The notes below the pieces were generated by a model, which was not told where the DNA came from, searched no databases, and saw nothing but the letters and a program-made list of their open reading frames with translations. From positions 186,001 through 250,000 of the forward strand of contig NC_135775.1 of assembly GCF_028453695.1 (NCBI RefSeq): 64,000 nt of DNA. The letters are read 5' to 3'. The DNA is from Augochlora pura (Eukaryota; Arthropoda; Insecta; Hymenoptera; Halictidae). The translations under genes and the position numbers were made by a program. Within the stretch, counting starts at the first letter, position 1; each line of letters begins with the position of its first letter. This document shows, in pieces, positions 51,601 to 62,826 of this stretch.

Positions 51601-54600
51601 GCACCTTTACACTGTGCTGCTGCGACCGGGGATATTTCTAGCGTCAATTGTTTGATAAAGGCAGGAGCGGACGTAAATGCAGGACTATCTGGAAAAAGTC
51701 CTCTTTACTATGCTGTTTCGAGTAACGCAGGAGACTGTGTCGAAGCTTTATTAGAAGCAGGTGCTATCCCAAATAATCCACAGGTATTTGCAATCAAGTG
51801 TTTTGAAAAACCTCATTTGAAGCAGAATACTTCCATATTTCTCAATTTACACGTCTCACTGTTTCTATAGGTTTATACGGAAACACCGTTACACGTAGCA
51901 GCAGGACTGGGTTCTGTTACATGTACAACATTATTGTTAAAATATGGAGCAGACGTTAGAGTGCAATTTAGTTCTACGAGGTCAACTCCTTTGCATTTAG
52001 CAGCAGAAGAAGGCAGTGCAGAATGCACAAAATTATTGTTAGAGGTTGGTGCAACCTGCGAAGTAAAAAATTCACGAGGTCAAACACCGTTGCACCTGGC
52101 AGCTTTGTCTCAATCGGCAGAAACTTTGGATGTGCTTTTGAATGCTGGTGCGAATGTCAATACAGAAGATAACGATGGACGTACTCCATTGCACGCTGCT
52201 GTTGCAAAAGCTACGAGAGGGATGGAATTGGTCAGAATTTTGATGCAGGTGAATTTACCGATTTCGAAAGTTTCGTGAAAAATGTATAATACATTTTTAA
52301 TCGCATGAATTTTTGTTTCCAAAGGCTGGAGCTTCGATCAACACGTCAGACAAGTTTGGCTATACACCCTTACATATCGCTGCCCTGAACGAAAGTTCGT
52401 CAACTGTGATGATGTTATTGTCGAAAGGAGCAGACGTTACTGCTAGAACCAAAGGTGGTATTTCTGCATTGAGTTTTATTGTACGTAGAACACCTGACGT
52501 ATTGCCACGATTTATCTCGCGTTTGGATCAAGCGATTTCTTTACACGATCATGAATTGGGCGACGTCGATTGTGAATTAAGATTAGACTTTAGACCCTTG
52601 GTACCAGGTGGCAGAGGGGAAATGGATTTAATGTTGTGCCTTGTAGAAGTTGGACAAAGACATGTATTAAAACATCCGTTATGTGAAAGTTTCCTCCATT
52701 TAAAATGGTTAAGAATTCGTAAATTTTTCTTGTTCAGTTTGATATTTCATTCCATTTTCGTTGCATTTTTCACTGCATACATTGCAGTTACATACTTCTG
52801 GAACATGAGAAAATTGAGGACAATACTTTTTTGGCCAGTACTGATGTTTACTATAACTCTTGCCGTTAAAGAATTCTTTCAAATGGCTCACGGTTTATGG
52901 TGTTATGCCAAAGGATGGGAAAACTGGCTCCAATGGAGCGTTATTTTAATATCAAGCATAATATTGATCGAGCCAATTTTTCATTGGCAGCATCACGTAG
53001 CAGCTTTAGGTATACTTTTAATATGGTTAGAGTTAATGATGGTGGTTGGGAGATTTCCAATGTTTGGCCTTTATATACAAATGTTTGCGCAAGTCTCGAT
53101 TAATTTTTTTAAATTCCTTGGTGCTTATATGTGCCTTATAATCGGTTTTTCACTAGGTTTCAGCGTATTACATAAAAATTATAAATCGTTTGCTAACCCA
53201 TTGGTTGGTTTACTGAAAACCATTATAATGATGTCTGGAGAATTAGAATTTGAAGACGTGTATTTCGATGAAAGTGCACCAATATTGTATTCTGGTACAG
53301 CACATTTAATGCTTCTGAGTTTTGTCATCTTAGTGACAGTAATTTTAACGAATTTAATGATGGGCCTTGCAGTATCAGATATACAAGAATTACGAAGATG
53401 TGCTGGATTAGATAGATTAGTACGTAGAGCGGAATTAGTAGCACACTTGGAAAGTATGTTATTTTCAAAGATTTTGGATCACGCACCGAGCAGGATTATG
53501 AAAACGTGTAGACGTGGAGCACTTCTTTTGCATCCACCATACCATTGTGCTCTACACATACGTCCAAACGATCCCCGTGAAAACCGTTTACCACGGGACT
53601 TAATAAAGGCTACTTATCGCTTAGTAAGTGGCAGAAAAAATCGTAATACAAATACTAGAACTACATCTGTACATAATAGAGAAAGAAGCAATACAGAAGC
53701 CAGTAATTCAAAATTAAGTAGACTCTACAGCACAACGTCGACCAATGATAACAATCAACAACAGTTCAATGAATTGGCTACCGAATTGAGAAGATGCTAC
53801 AACAATATTGGTGCACGATTGGACAATTTAACTAATAAAATAGAAAGAATTGTTGGAGAATACAGTAACTGAGTACAATATGTAGCGTTTAATACATAAA
53901 ATTTTTCATTATCTTACCAATAACTGAGTTTTGTATTTCTTTCCATTCTGTAATTGTATCCTTGCAGGTTCCCCTTGAATTTCAGGTAGTTTGATATTTT
54001 CGACTTTAGATGCATAAATTACATTCACGTTCTTTTTTTTCCACCAGTTGCTTATTTACCGCATGTAGCAACAGATCATTTTCGACAATATATGCAACTT
54101 CTTCCGATAGATGATCTTCATTGAATTCGATCATAGCATCTGAACAGGCATCCCACACCTACTAAAAATGTCAGATTTAATGCAATGTTTATTGTTGTCT
54201 TAAAAATATTAAAATCTTTTATGGTGTGCCACTACATGTTATTTTAGTATATAATACCTGCATTTTTCGTACTGGGCAATATCGTACTGCTTCTATGTGC
54301 TGCCATGCCCCTATACTCGAAAGTAAGGTACGCGTTTGTTGGTTCAGAGCAACTACGCGATTGGAATACTGTTCCTGCGCTTTGTATTGAATTTTGTTGC
54401 TACCTTCTAGTAGAAGGATGTTTTTACATTCAAGTTTTCTATTGTTGGCTACAACAAAGAAAAATTATTATCTGTTACAATTACTCTTACATAAACTTTT
54501 CAATAATAACAAGATACTGTATGTATACATACATACAGACGAAAGAAAACTAACCTAATGCACAGGCAAGTGTTGTTCCAACCATACCGCCACCGGTTAT

Positions 54601-54741
54601 AATGACATCGTAATTTTCTTCATCTTGAAGAGTTGTACACGAATATTTCGATGCAATCACCGATGCACCAGGAATGGCAGATCTTTTCGAAATTAACAAT
54701 AAAGTTTTACAATACGAAAACTTTTTTATCAAAGCCGCCAT
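48668..54741 (-). CDS. Coq6: Ubiquinone biosynthesis monooxygenase COQ6, with a one-base frame break
   Basis: Exons in gene order: 54741-54555, 54448-54258, 54158-53918, 49674-49567, 49499-49437, 49356-49046, 48962-48668. After removing one base in exon 3 the phases agree and give 464 residues (human 468). COQ6 is the FAD-dependent enzyme of the mitochondrial matrix face that hydroxylates C5 of the ubiquinone ring. Motifs: an N-terminal targeting stretch; YDVIITGGGMVGTTLACALG (GxGxxG); NRVVALNQQTRTLLSSIGAW; IGADGGNSLVRQ; ENIVAWQRFLPTGPIALLP; and GDAAHRIHPLAGQGVNLGFG for FAD ribityl binding. Exon 3 is 241 bases, where 240 would keep frame. The extra base lies in eight consecutive A (plus strand T at 54033-54040), and as printed it leads to a stop nine codons later. 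Intron 3 (4.2 kb) holds a channel gene in the opposite orientation. Confidence 0.94.
50727..53872 (+). CDS. TRPA-type ion channel, pyrexia-like
   Basis: Exons: 50727-50837, 50901-51199, 51283-51438, 51498-51783, 51871-52248, 52325-53872; phases agree, 925 residues. About eight to nine ankyrin repeats lie between residues 130 and 480 (repeated TPLHLAA / ALLEAGA patterns). Six membrane segments follow: S1 KFFLFSLIFHSIFVAFFTAY, S2 ILFWPVLMFTITLAV, S3 WSVILISSIILIEPIF, S4 ALGILLIWLELMMV, S5 FLGAYMCLIIGFSLGFSVL and S6 LMLLSFVILVTVILTNLMMG. The pore loop LLKTIIMMSGELEFED precedes S6, and a TRP-like helix (DIQELRR) follows it. Insect TRPA channels sense temperature and irritants. I lean to pyrexia from the pore and repeat count; waterwitch or the hymenopteran HsTRPA are alternatives. 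The gene lies wholly in COQ6 intron 3, antisense, and its stop is 46 bases from COQ6 exon 3. Confidence 0.9.
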
Positions 54742-54939
54742 TTTTATGTTTTATATTTTGTATTCTTGCAACAAATATATGCATGAATCTACCTACGACG
54801 TTTATGGAAATGTACATACGTACGCATATATTATGTACATTACGATAATGTTTGTTACAGTTGCAGATCATTTATCCATATATATATATGTATATTGTGT
54901 AAAAACAATACACCACTATATACATATAGTGATAAAATA

Positions 54940-55089
54940 ATGCCTCGACATACTGAACGATGTCTAAGTCGGGGTAAAGCGCTCAGAAATATAAGGGTGG
55001 GTACAGAAACTGCTGTTTACCGATTGGCTGACAGTCCATTGCTAAGACAAGATCCACTGTGGAAAATGCTTTACAATAAGGCAGCCTAG
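54940..55089 (+). CDS. Possible small protein or 3'-terminal exon (49 aa)
   Basis: An ATG at 54940 opens 49 residues (MPRHTERCLSRGKALRNIRV, then GTETAVYRLADSPLLRQDPL and WKMLYNKAA) to TAG. The composition is ordinary protein, unlike the AT-rich surroundings. The frame is open upstream to about 54895, and AG dinucleotides there (for example CATATAG at about 54929) could be an acceptor. AATAAA at 55208-55213 lies 119 bases after the stop. I do not recognise it. It may be a short gene, the last exon of one, or chance. Confidence 0.35.
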   Translation: MPRHTERCLSRGKALRNIRVGTETAVYRLADSPLLRQDPLWKMLYNKAA

Positions 55090-55130
55090 TAGGGTACTAA
55101 GTTGAGCATTACTTGTAGAAATCGCTCGCA

Positions 55131-55423
55131 ATGGAATGATTCATGATGTGGTTAATATATATGTATGTGGAATGAAATTGTTGTTTTTTTTTGTTTCCTT
55201 CCCATTCAATAAACTACGCCGTAAATATATGGTTTACACTTGTTATGTTTATATATACTGCACTAAGGGATTAACGATGGAATGATTCATGATCTGATTA
55301 ATACAAATGTATGTGGAATGAAATTGTTCCCTTTCTTTGTTTCCTTCTCAATCAATGAACTACGACGTAAATATATGGTTTACTCCTGTTATGTTTGTAC
55401 ATACAGACACTAAGGGATCGACG
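55131..55423. repeat. Tandem duplication, two copies of 146 bp
   Basis: ATGGAATGATTCATGAT begins copies at 55131 and 55277. They align throughout with scattered substitutions. The first holds AATAAA (55208-55213); in the second this has become AATGAA. Confidence 0.9.
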
Positions 55424-56277
55424 ATGAACTAGTCACAAAGTATAACGTGTATGCGTAAGCGACAGGTGGACACAAATTTCGGCCAAGTCTAGAATGCATT
55501 TTTTAAGGAAATGTACAGAAAATTCTTTTAACAGCTGTATCCATTATTCTAATATATGAATATTTAAATGATTATATGAAATTGTGACGAAGAATGTGAA
55601 TATACATACATACACATACATAATATATATATGTACATACATATATTTAAATGTTTTTATATGTACGAACATTATTTGATTAAATTATCTGAATATGTAC
55701 ACATACATGAATATACATACTAACAGTTTATAAGCAAATAAAATTAGTATTATTTACTTTACTAGTGTTTTACTATTGCGAATTAATAATTGCGTATATT
55801 CTTTCGTATTAACAATGTTACTTCGGATTTCGGATTTACCATGGTGACGAATATATGTACGCAAGTAACACGAAGATTACACACATTGATCTCTTCCAAT
55901 TCCAAATATACTTTCGTGTAAATAAATGCGCTTTACCAAGTTATCAATATATTTGAGGAAAATGTTACATAACGATAATAAATTAGAAATATATATGTTG
56001 CTTCGTATATTATTATTCACATAAATCAGTTTCAAATATTTCCGCCAACAGTGCAACACACGAACGGTAAGTATGTAACAAATACAGATTGACAAGTATT
56101 GTTGAATAAACTGAAATGCTTAAGATTCTTTTAATAGATTTTAATTGTTCCAATTATTTATGCAGGAAGAAAACTAAAAATGTCTTCCATTTATTCTATA
56201 TTAAATTTGTATGTCAAGTACATATAAAACATGATAACAGTTCACTAAAATAAAAAAATTTTTTTTTTTAATAGACA
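55424..56277. other. AT-rich region before FAM161
   Basis: Nothing coding was seen. There are TACATA/CATA-rich simple stretches near 55600-55700. The start codon of the next gene is preceded by a T run and acceptor (AATAG at 56270-56274), so an untranslated first exon of FAM161 should lie here or further left; its position was not determined. Confidence 0.45.
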
Positions 56278-59035
56278 ATGGCAGAACATAGAGGCACATC
56301 GTTTTACAACTCTTGCGTGAAAGTTCCAGTAGATCCTTATAGTAGACAACCAACACCTTCTTACGAACGTCCCAAAGTTGCAAGAAATTGCAAAGTTGAC
56401 CACCCCAATAAGATGAATAAGATAAACTTTGCATCCGGCAATAGTACCATCAGTGAATCAGAAATATCGAGTCCCAGAGAAATTGTAGACAACTTTATAG
56501 AATTTTTAGAGAGTATCCCAGATTATGGTCAAATTCATCATTTGTCGAATGAACAGTTCAAGCAAAAAGTAGACTATTTGAAGAGAAAACAGAAATTGTT
56601 ATTGAAAAATTTGGAAAATTCGCTTGCCGATGAAGAAGAAGTAAATGTATCAAGTCCATTGATGTCAAAATACAATCAGAAGGTAAAGGCTCCTGATAAA
56701 AATGGTATAAATGATTTGAAACTAGATGGTAAAAAGTGTTATTTGGAAGAGTACAGAATGACTAGTCCTACGCTTCACCTATCCGATACATTCCTTTGCC
56801 CTACAGAGAATCAGGATTTTCTGACAAATAGGTAGGTACAATTAGTTAGGAACAGCTTCATTTTGTATACCCGTGACTGTAGATTCTGTATCACACATAT
56901 AGGCACAAACAAAGGGATAAAGAATCTAAAACAATGTGTAACGAGAAAATACATTTGGCCGACAACAGTTGGAAATTGTCAAGCGAATCCCACAGTAAAG
57001 GTGAATTAGACAGCGACACAGATAGCATTGAAACAAGGAGCTTGCCAGCTAGTACCTCCAAAGAATGGCATCCTACCGTACCTAAACCATTTAGCTTTAC
57101 TTTAAGGTAATATCAGATTTTATATTTGAGATTAAATTATCCAATATACATGTATTGTTGAATGTTTCAGAGAAGAAGCAGAAAAGTACATGGATCATGT
57201 TGAAACAAGTGACACGCGACGCAAACACTATGGGAATGTTAATAAAAGTCCTTGTAGGAAACGTCGCGTAAGACCAATTCCGCTTACATCTAAGATTCCG
57301 CTTTATGACAAGTTATTGGCGGAAAAGGAAGAACGGTATGATTTCCTGCTTGCGCTTTACATACGCTGGCTGAATCGATAAGAGCCAGATATTTTAGCAC
57401 TAGAACTCTCGCTAAGGAATATCAAGTAGAAATGTTTAACGTATTTACTTTTAGAAGTCGTATAATTCGCGAAGAGAGTGCTTTAAATTTAATGTCCCAG
57501 ATGCGACCGTTTCGGTTGGAATGTGATCGTCGAGCTCGAAGAATTTTGGTACGATCTAGCCCAGAAATTCGTAGCAAAAGCGTGAACATGTGTACAATAT
57601 TCAAAGCTAAACCCGTGCCAAAAAATCTGTTCAGTACCGACATATACGATCGTATGCTCGAGGACGAATATTACAGGTGAATAGGATAAATAAATCGTCG
57701 ATTCGATACGATTATATTTAAGTATAGTTAACTAGGAACGTCTGTAATGTTCAGGGATCTGCAGAAAAAAGTGAGAGCGGCGGAATTAATGAAGTCTTCT
57801 TGCTTGCCGCCGTCGATGGCTAGACGAGAACGCGTCAGGTCCGCATTTCAGTGCACGCATTTCAAGGACGTTAAAGAAAGTTGCAACGAGAATTTTGGGA
57901 GTAGGAATTCCATCGAATCGTCTAATGTTACGTCACCGCCGTTAGAACGATGTAGATCCGCGATGTCCCTTTTGCCGCAACGAGGAAATAATTTAGCAGC
58001 GATCTTGAGATGTCAAGTGTCACGGTACTTATCGGAAGCGCCTGCTCTCCTATTAATAATCGTCTACGTTTACGTTCCCGTTTGTCCACGTCCACGTTTC
58101 CACGTGTCTACGTATCTATAATTTGGTACATAGCGCGCTTATGTTTCAGAGAAAAATTGGAGCGCGAAATCAAAGAGAAAATGGAGGAGAAACGTCGAGA
58201 ACAGGAAACGAGAATGAGAGAATCCTTAATCGGACGGCATCCCGTGTGGAGAGCTTTGAGGTCCGCGGCAAGGTACGACTCTCGTCAAGTAAGAACATCG
58301 TACGCGCATCCGTTTAACGTAAGATGTTCTCCCGAAGAGTACAAGTACATATGTAGAAATTTTGAACACAAGGCACGACCATCAGAGGGACCTTAACATT
58401 CGGACTTCGTTGCGTCGCGACGAAGCACGCGAACAAGCGGAACGTCATCGTTTGCAGATGGAAATGATGCTGAATCGCGTGACGCTAATACCAACTCTTT
58501 TCGAACGCCACTCCCAGGTAAATAGGGGATCACCGAATTATCAATCACTGCCTTTTTAAAAAGAACGTTAGCGAGCGCTTTGTTTCAGACTTATCAAGAG
58601 CTGGCGGAAACACCGCAAAAGGGCAGTTCGAAGTTGCTGCAACGAAAACAGAAGCGGAATCAACAGCGGCAACAATCGCGCGTAGTTGGTGTAAATTCGT
58701 ACATCGCGTACGATAATATTTGTCGAAGACCGGATTCTGGGTCGATCACCAGTTCTTCCGGAACGTTATTGTCAATAAGTCAATTGTCAAAGTCGACGGA
58801 TGCGTCCACGTCGCACGCTTCCGATAAATCGGCGACAAAGTCTCCGTGTTCGCTCTCGAAGAAGAGAGGAGACCGCGGTCAATTAAAAGTTTCTATAAAC
58901 GAGACAGCGGAGCTGATCAACGATCAAAACGACAACGACCGGTTACGCGACAATCAAAGATTATCCAACGGTGAACGCGATGAGAACGAATCGCAAACCA
59001 ATACCGAGAGTAACGTAAATTCTAATCGATGCTGA
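56278..59035 (+). CDS. FAM161-family centrosomal/ciliary protein
   Basis: Exons: 56278-56831 (exon begins 56275), 56903-57106, 57171-57335, 57455-57676, 57755-58024, 58150-58272, 58373-58517, 58589-59035; phases agree, 709 residues. FAM161 proteins are microtubule-binding components of centrioles, basal bodies and connecting cilia (human FAM161A is a retinitis pigmentosa gene). Markers are EWHPTVPKPFSFTLREEAEK, IPLYDKLLAEKEERSR, CTIFKAKPVPKNLFSTDIYD and RMLEDEYYRDLQKKVRAAEL. A basic coiled-coil (EREIKEKMEEKRREQETRMR) follows, then RRDEAREQAERHRLQMEMML. The last exon is Ser/Asn/Asp-rich and low in conservation. The acceptor at 58372 has no pyrimidine tract but is the only one found that keeps the conserved frame. 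Confidence 0.9.
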
Positions 59036-59145
59036 TACACGACCGTAGAAGCAACGTTATACGCGCATAACGCTTCCTTCGGTAATTTCGCATGACATCG
59101 ATGCATTTCGGAACTTTGGGCGCGAGTAACGGTGTGCATTCATAC

Positions 59146-59151
59146 AATAAA
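59146..59151 (+). terminator. Poly(A) signal of the FAM161 gene
   Basis: AATAAA 110 bases after the FAM161 stop codon, just before the convergent protease gene. Confidence 0.65.
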
Positions 59152-59338
59152 ATGAATATTTAATCGATGACAATTTATTATTAACGTTATCATAAAATTT
59201 TCAAAGGTCAAAATATATAATGACCGAAGTGCGAGCACAGGGTGCAGTTATACATATCGCTACGCACGCAACGATCTCGATTGGCAATTGGTCAGCAATT
59301 GTGGAATCGGGTAATCGATCACATGGTCACCGAACAGT

Positions 59339-61099
59339 TTAAGGTCGAATAATGTTTAAGATCCAGTCCATGTAATAGAGAACGTTGGTGTAAACGCCGG
59401 GGACACCTTCTATAGCGCAACCCCGGAGGCCGAAGCTGACGATTCCGAACTGAACGGATTTCACGTCGTTGTTCAACAACGTCGGTATCTGAAGCGGTCC
59501 ACCGCTATCCCCGGGGCAGGCATCCGCAGTCTTGGTACCACCCGCGCATATCTGCTTGTGCCAAATTGGCGCTTTGCCTCTGTAGGCTTGAGCGCATTCT
59601 TCGTTGGTGACGTGCGTTAATTTCACCTGCAGCAGGGCCTGACTTCGCATACCGGTCTCCGTCATGCCCCAACCCGTCACTACTACCTGTCGTGACCGAA
59701 CATGAGAAACAAACGGATCACGAGGAGGATCGTTTCAAGGAAATGAAAGCGGTGATGCGCTCGCGCGGCGCTTACTCGCGCTTACGATTAGCTAAATGCC
59801 AATGGGCTCACCTTTTTTCGAGGCAGAGTAGAGTTGAAGCCGACCGGTAAGCAGATCGGCCTCACATTCTTGGGCCTGAAATCGGCGTCACCGTTCAATC
59901 GCAACAACGCGATGTCGTTCTGCGCCAACCTCGGCATGTAATCCGGATGAAAATGCACGCTTTCCAAGCCAAAGTCTTGGTATCTCTCCGCGCAAACCGA
60001 CTCGAGTCCATCCTCGTCCTTGTCGCAGTCCCGTTCCGTAGACAAATCATGTTCTCCTATCCGAACCCCGATTAGTCTTGTACCTGAAGAGTGTAATCAT
60101 TGGAAATTTCGAGGTCCCGTCTCAAATTTTGGGTAAGCATCTCGCTTCCTTATTACGAATACTATTAATATTATTAATACTGTTAATATTATTCGTTGCG
60201 GTCATTATCTGTTTACAGTTATCGAATCTCGGTTACCAGAAGGTAGTCTTGTAACGCAGTGGGCAGCAGTTAGCACGTATCGTTTGTTGATCAGTGATCC
60301 TCCGCATTTGAATTCCGGGACATCGCTGCCGGTTTCATAAGCGAGCAACGCCATCCACGGAAATTCGAGCACGCCGGTTTTATTTCCGCCGAAAATCTTT
60401 GGCGTGGTTGCTGGACCACAGAACTCCTCGTTTATCAGCCGCAAGTTCGGATGGTTCAATACGTTCGGAGGTTCCGGCGCATTTGTGGTTTCCGGCGCCT
60501 TCGTGGTTTCCGACACTACTGGTGGAGTAGTCTGAAATCATTTTTATTTCCTATTATTCGCCGCAATTTCCTTATAGCGACCGCGTCGGACGCGCACGAC
60601 TATTAACTACTACATATCGCATTCACGTTCTATGTTCGAGAGTATCGTTACGATACTCATTTCATTTCTTGCAATTCGCCTTGAAAATGATTTCTTTTTT
60701 GAGTCAGTTTTGCTTTTCATTCGACTACTTGTCGACCTAACATTCTCAAGGTCGGCGCGTTTCCTTTAATCGAAACGCGATTCCTGTGCGATCGATAACA
60801 TAGCAAAATGGCAACGAGACAATTGGAAACGATGCTCCTCTCATTTCGAATACATATACTTTTGTCCGAAGCTATACGCTATAACACGGCTGTACATCGT
60901 CGCATAGACGCTTGTTTATTTACCTGTTGTTCGCAGCAAACTTTCGGAACTTTCCCCTCGAAGTCGCATTGCAAGCTGCGCAAGTAATTTAGAGTTTCTT
61001 TGGTCAAGGGCTTTTGTTGCAAAAGTTGAACAACTCGCTGACAATTCCGTACATTGATGCACAAACCAGGTCTGTTCTCGGGAGTGTTGCACCGTTCTT
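59339..61099 (-). CDS. CLIP-domain trypsin-like serine protease (signal-peptide exon not found)
   Basis: Exons in gene order: 61099-60924, 60531-60237, 60083-59812, 59686-59339; phases agree, ending NIIRP-stop. CLIP proteases are secreted zymogens that act in insect Toll and prophenoloxidase cascades. Exon 1 holds a six-cysteine CLIP domain (RC, GLC, RNC, LQC, VCC). A Thr/Pro linker (ETTKAPETTNAPEPP) follows, then FCGP and the activation site before IFGGNKTGVLEFPWMA. Catalytic residues are LTAAHC, NDIALLRLN and CPGDSGGPL; an Asp six residues before the active Ser predicts Arg/Lys cleavage. The IFGG start and spacing suit the easter/PAP (CLIPB) group. The first exon enters with phase 1, so an upstream exon with signal peptide must exist. 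A hydrophobic stretch directly upstream (HVLLLIAYNIVFFRTE) is in frame but lacks an ATG. Confidence 0.9.
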
Positions 61100-61199
61100 C
61101 TGTTCGAAAGAACACGATATTATACGCGATAAGAAGGAGGACATGCACGCGTGCGTATTTACATGGCTCGAAGTTCTTTCGAAGAATTTCAAAACGCGT

Positions 61200-62826
61200 T
61201 AGAAGCTCGTGCGATTTTACTCACGTGCGGTACATCTCTGTAGAAGCAGAATCACGAGTACAGAGAGAAGAATACGGCGAGTCATGCTTCTGCGGTATGT
61301 ATTATACATGTATTATCGCGCCACGCCGCTCTTTACTCTTTACCTCTTTACTCTACTCTTTATTCTTTACTCTTGCAACTTTTACTCTTTACTTCTTGAT
61401 CTTTGCTCTTTACTCTTCTGCTCCTTCCACTCTACTCTTTTGCTCTTTCCTTCTTTCCCCTTCCGTCTCCCACCTTCGCTCCACCGATCTCCTTCCTTTT
61501 ATTCTCACTCTTTACTCTATACCCTGTATGTACTCTGTACTCTGTATTCTACAGCCCCAGCGCCATGTGTTGTACTCTTTTTACTCGTTGCCCACACTAC
61601 TATTCATTATTGTTTCTTTTTACTTTTGGCAGACGTTCGAGTAATCGGCAAGCAGCTTCGCAGCGGCGTGTTGGCACGTAAATTCTCTCTCTCTCTCTCT
61701 CTCTCTCTGCGATTTCAATTACTTCGATCCGATCGAATTGTTCGGGCAGAGACGGCATGGGCGAGAGCGAAGACGGTCGCGTTCCGCATTTACACTTGCC
61801 TGCAGCCTGTGATTTTTCAAACCGCGTGCGAAGCAGACAAACCAGTTTCGAAAACTGTTTATTTGCTGGTTCCGCGGAGAACGCGGAACGCGCGCGCGAT
61901 GGTCCTTGAGGTACTAACTGCTGCCATCTGTAGAGATCCGCGAGTCTTTCGACCGTGCGAAAAAATAGTTCCCGGAGGAGAGGGGGCTGACAAAAAAATT
62001 CTTCCAGCGATATGAAAATGCGCGCGATGCGATTTTAAATACGCTTGACCCCCGTTGGTTGAATCGCGCGACCCCAGGACCGCGCGATCGTGGTCAGCTC
62101 CGTGGTCGGAAACCCGTCGCCGCGACGTCCGTGGCCGTCGCGCCGCAATCATGTTACAGGTTTTCTTCTTTCCACTCCGCAAAAACCGGTTCCGCTGCCA
62201 ACGTCGTCTTTGTCGATCGATAAACATTCCAAAAATCTAGTTGTTTTTCATCTTCCGAGTTCCACCGATATCCGAGCGTTTTCGTCGCCGATGAAACGCG
62301 CGTTCCCAGTGATTTCGGTATTCCCGATAATTCCCGATAATTCTTTTCGATAATAATTCTCGGTTCAAGGGGTCAATCGCGCGTCTCGTTTATACACCAC
62401 GCTTTTATTCGCGATATCGTAAACGGGGAAATCAAACAACGTGTATATGTATAACGCAACCGCATCCACGCTACAGACTGCGGTAACTGGTTGCTAAAAG
62501 CAATAACTTTTCGAACCGATAACGATAAAGCAAACCATTTATTACGGTAATCGAATCGAGCACGGCGAGATTACAACGTGATCGCGAAGGAAAATATTCT
62601 CTGGTCGATCGATTACCGCCGGAATAGTACCTTGGGAATTATGTTTAAAAAATATTTATGCTACACAGTAGAACGCGCGTATAAATGTAAAGTAGATCGC
62701 GCAGAAGTATGAGACAACGTGAATCGGTGAGATTAGCTTGGCACAAGTTACGAGAGATACAATTACAGAACTACAACTACGTGTACGAGCAAAAGTACAG
62801 GCAGAAGACGCCTTTCCTTTTGAGCC
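61200..62826. other. Region between the two protease genes
   Basis: This should contain the missing signal-peptide exon and promoter of the first protease, but none could be identified. About 61325-61545 is an imperfect pyrimidine-rich array of TTTACTC units. A CT dinucleotide run lies at about 61686-61708. The remainder is CpG-rich or AT-rich without recognisable coding. Confidence 0.45.
61325..61545. repeat. Imperfect TTTACTC-type array
   Basis: Degenerate heptamers (CTTTACT / TTACTCT) recur throughout. Plus-strand ORFs across it are only Leu/Phe/Ser-rich repeat products. Confidence 0.7.

Noticed and set aside
61054..62015. Plus-strand frames rich in Leu, Ser and Phe resembling membrane proteins
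   Set aside because: They arise from the pyrimidine-rich TTTACTC array and have overlapping open frames in all three phases.
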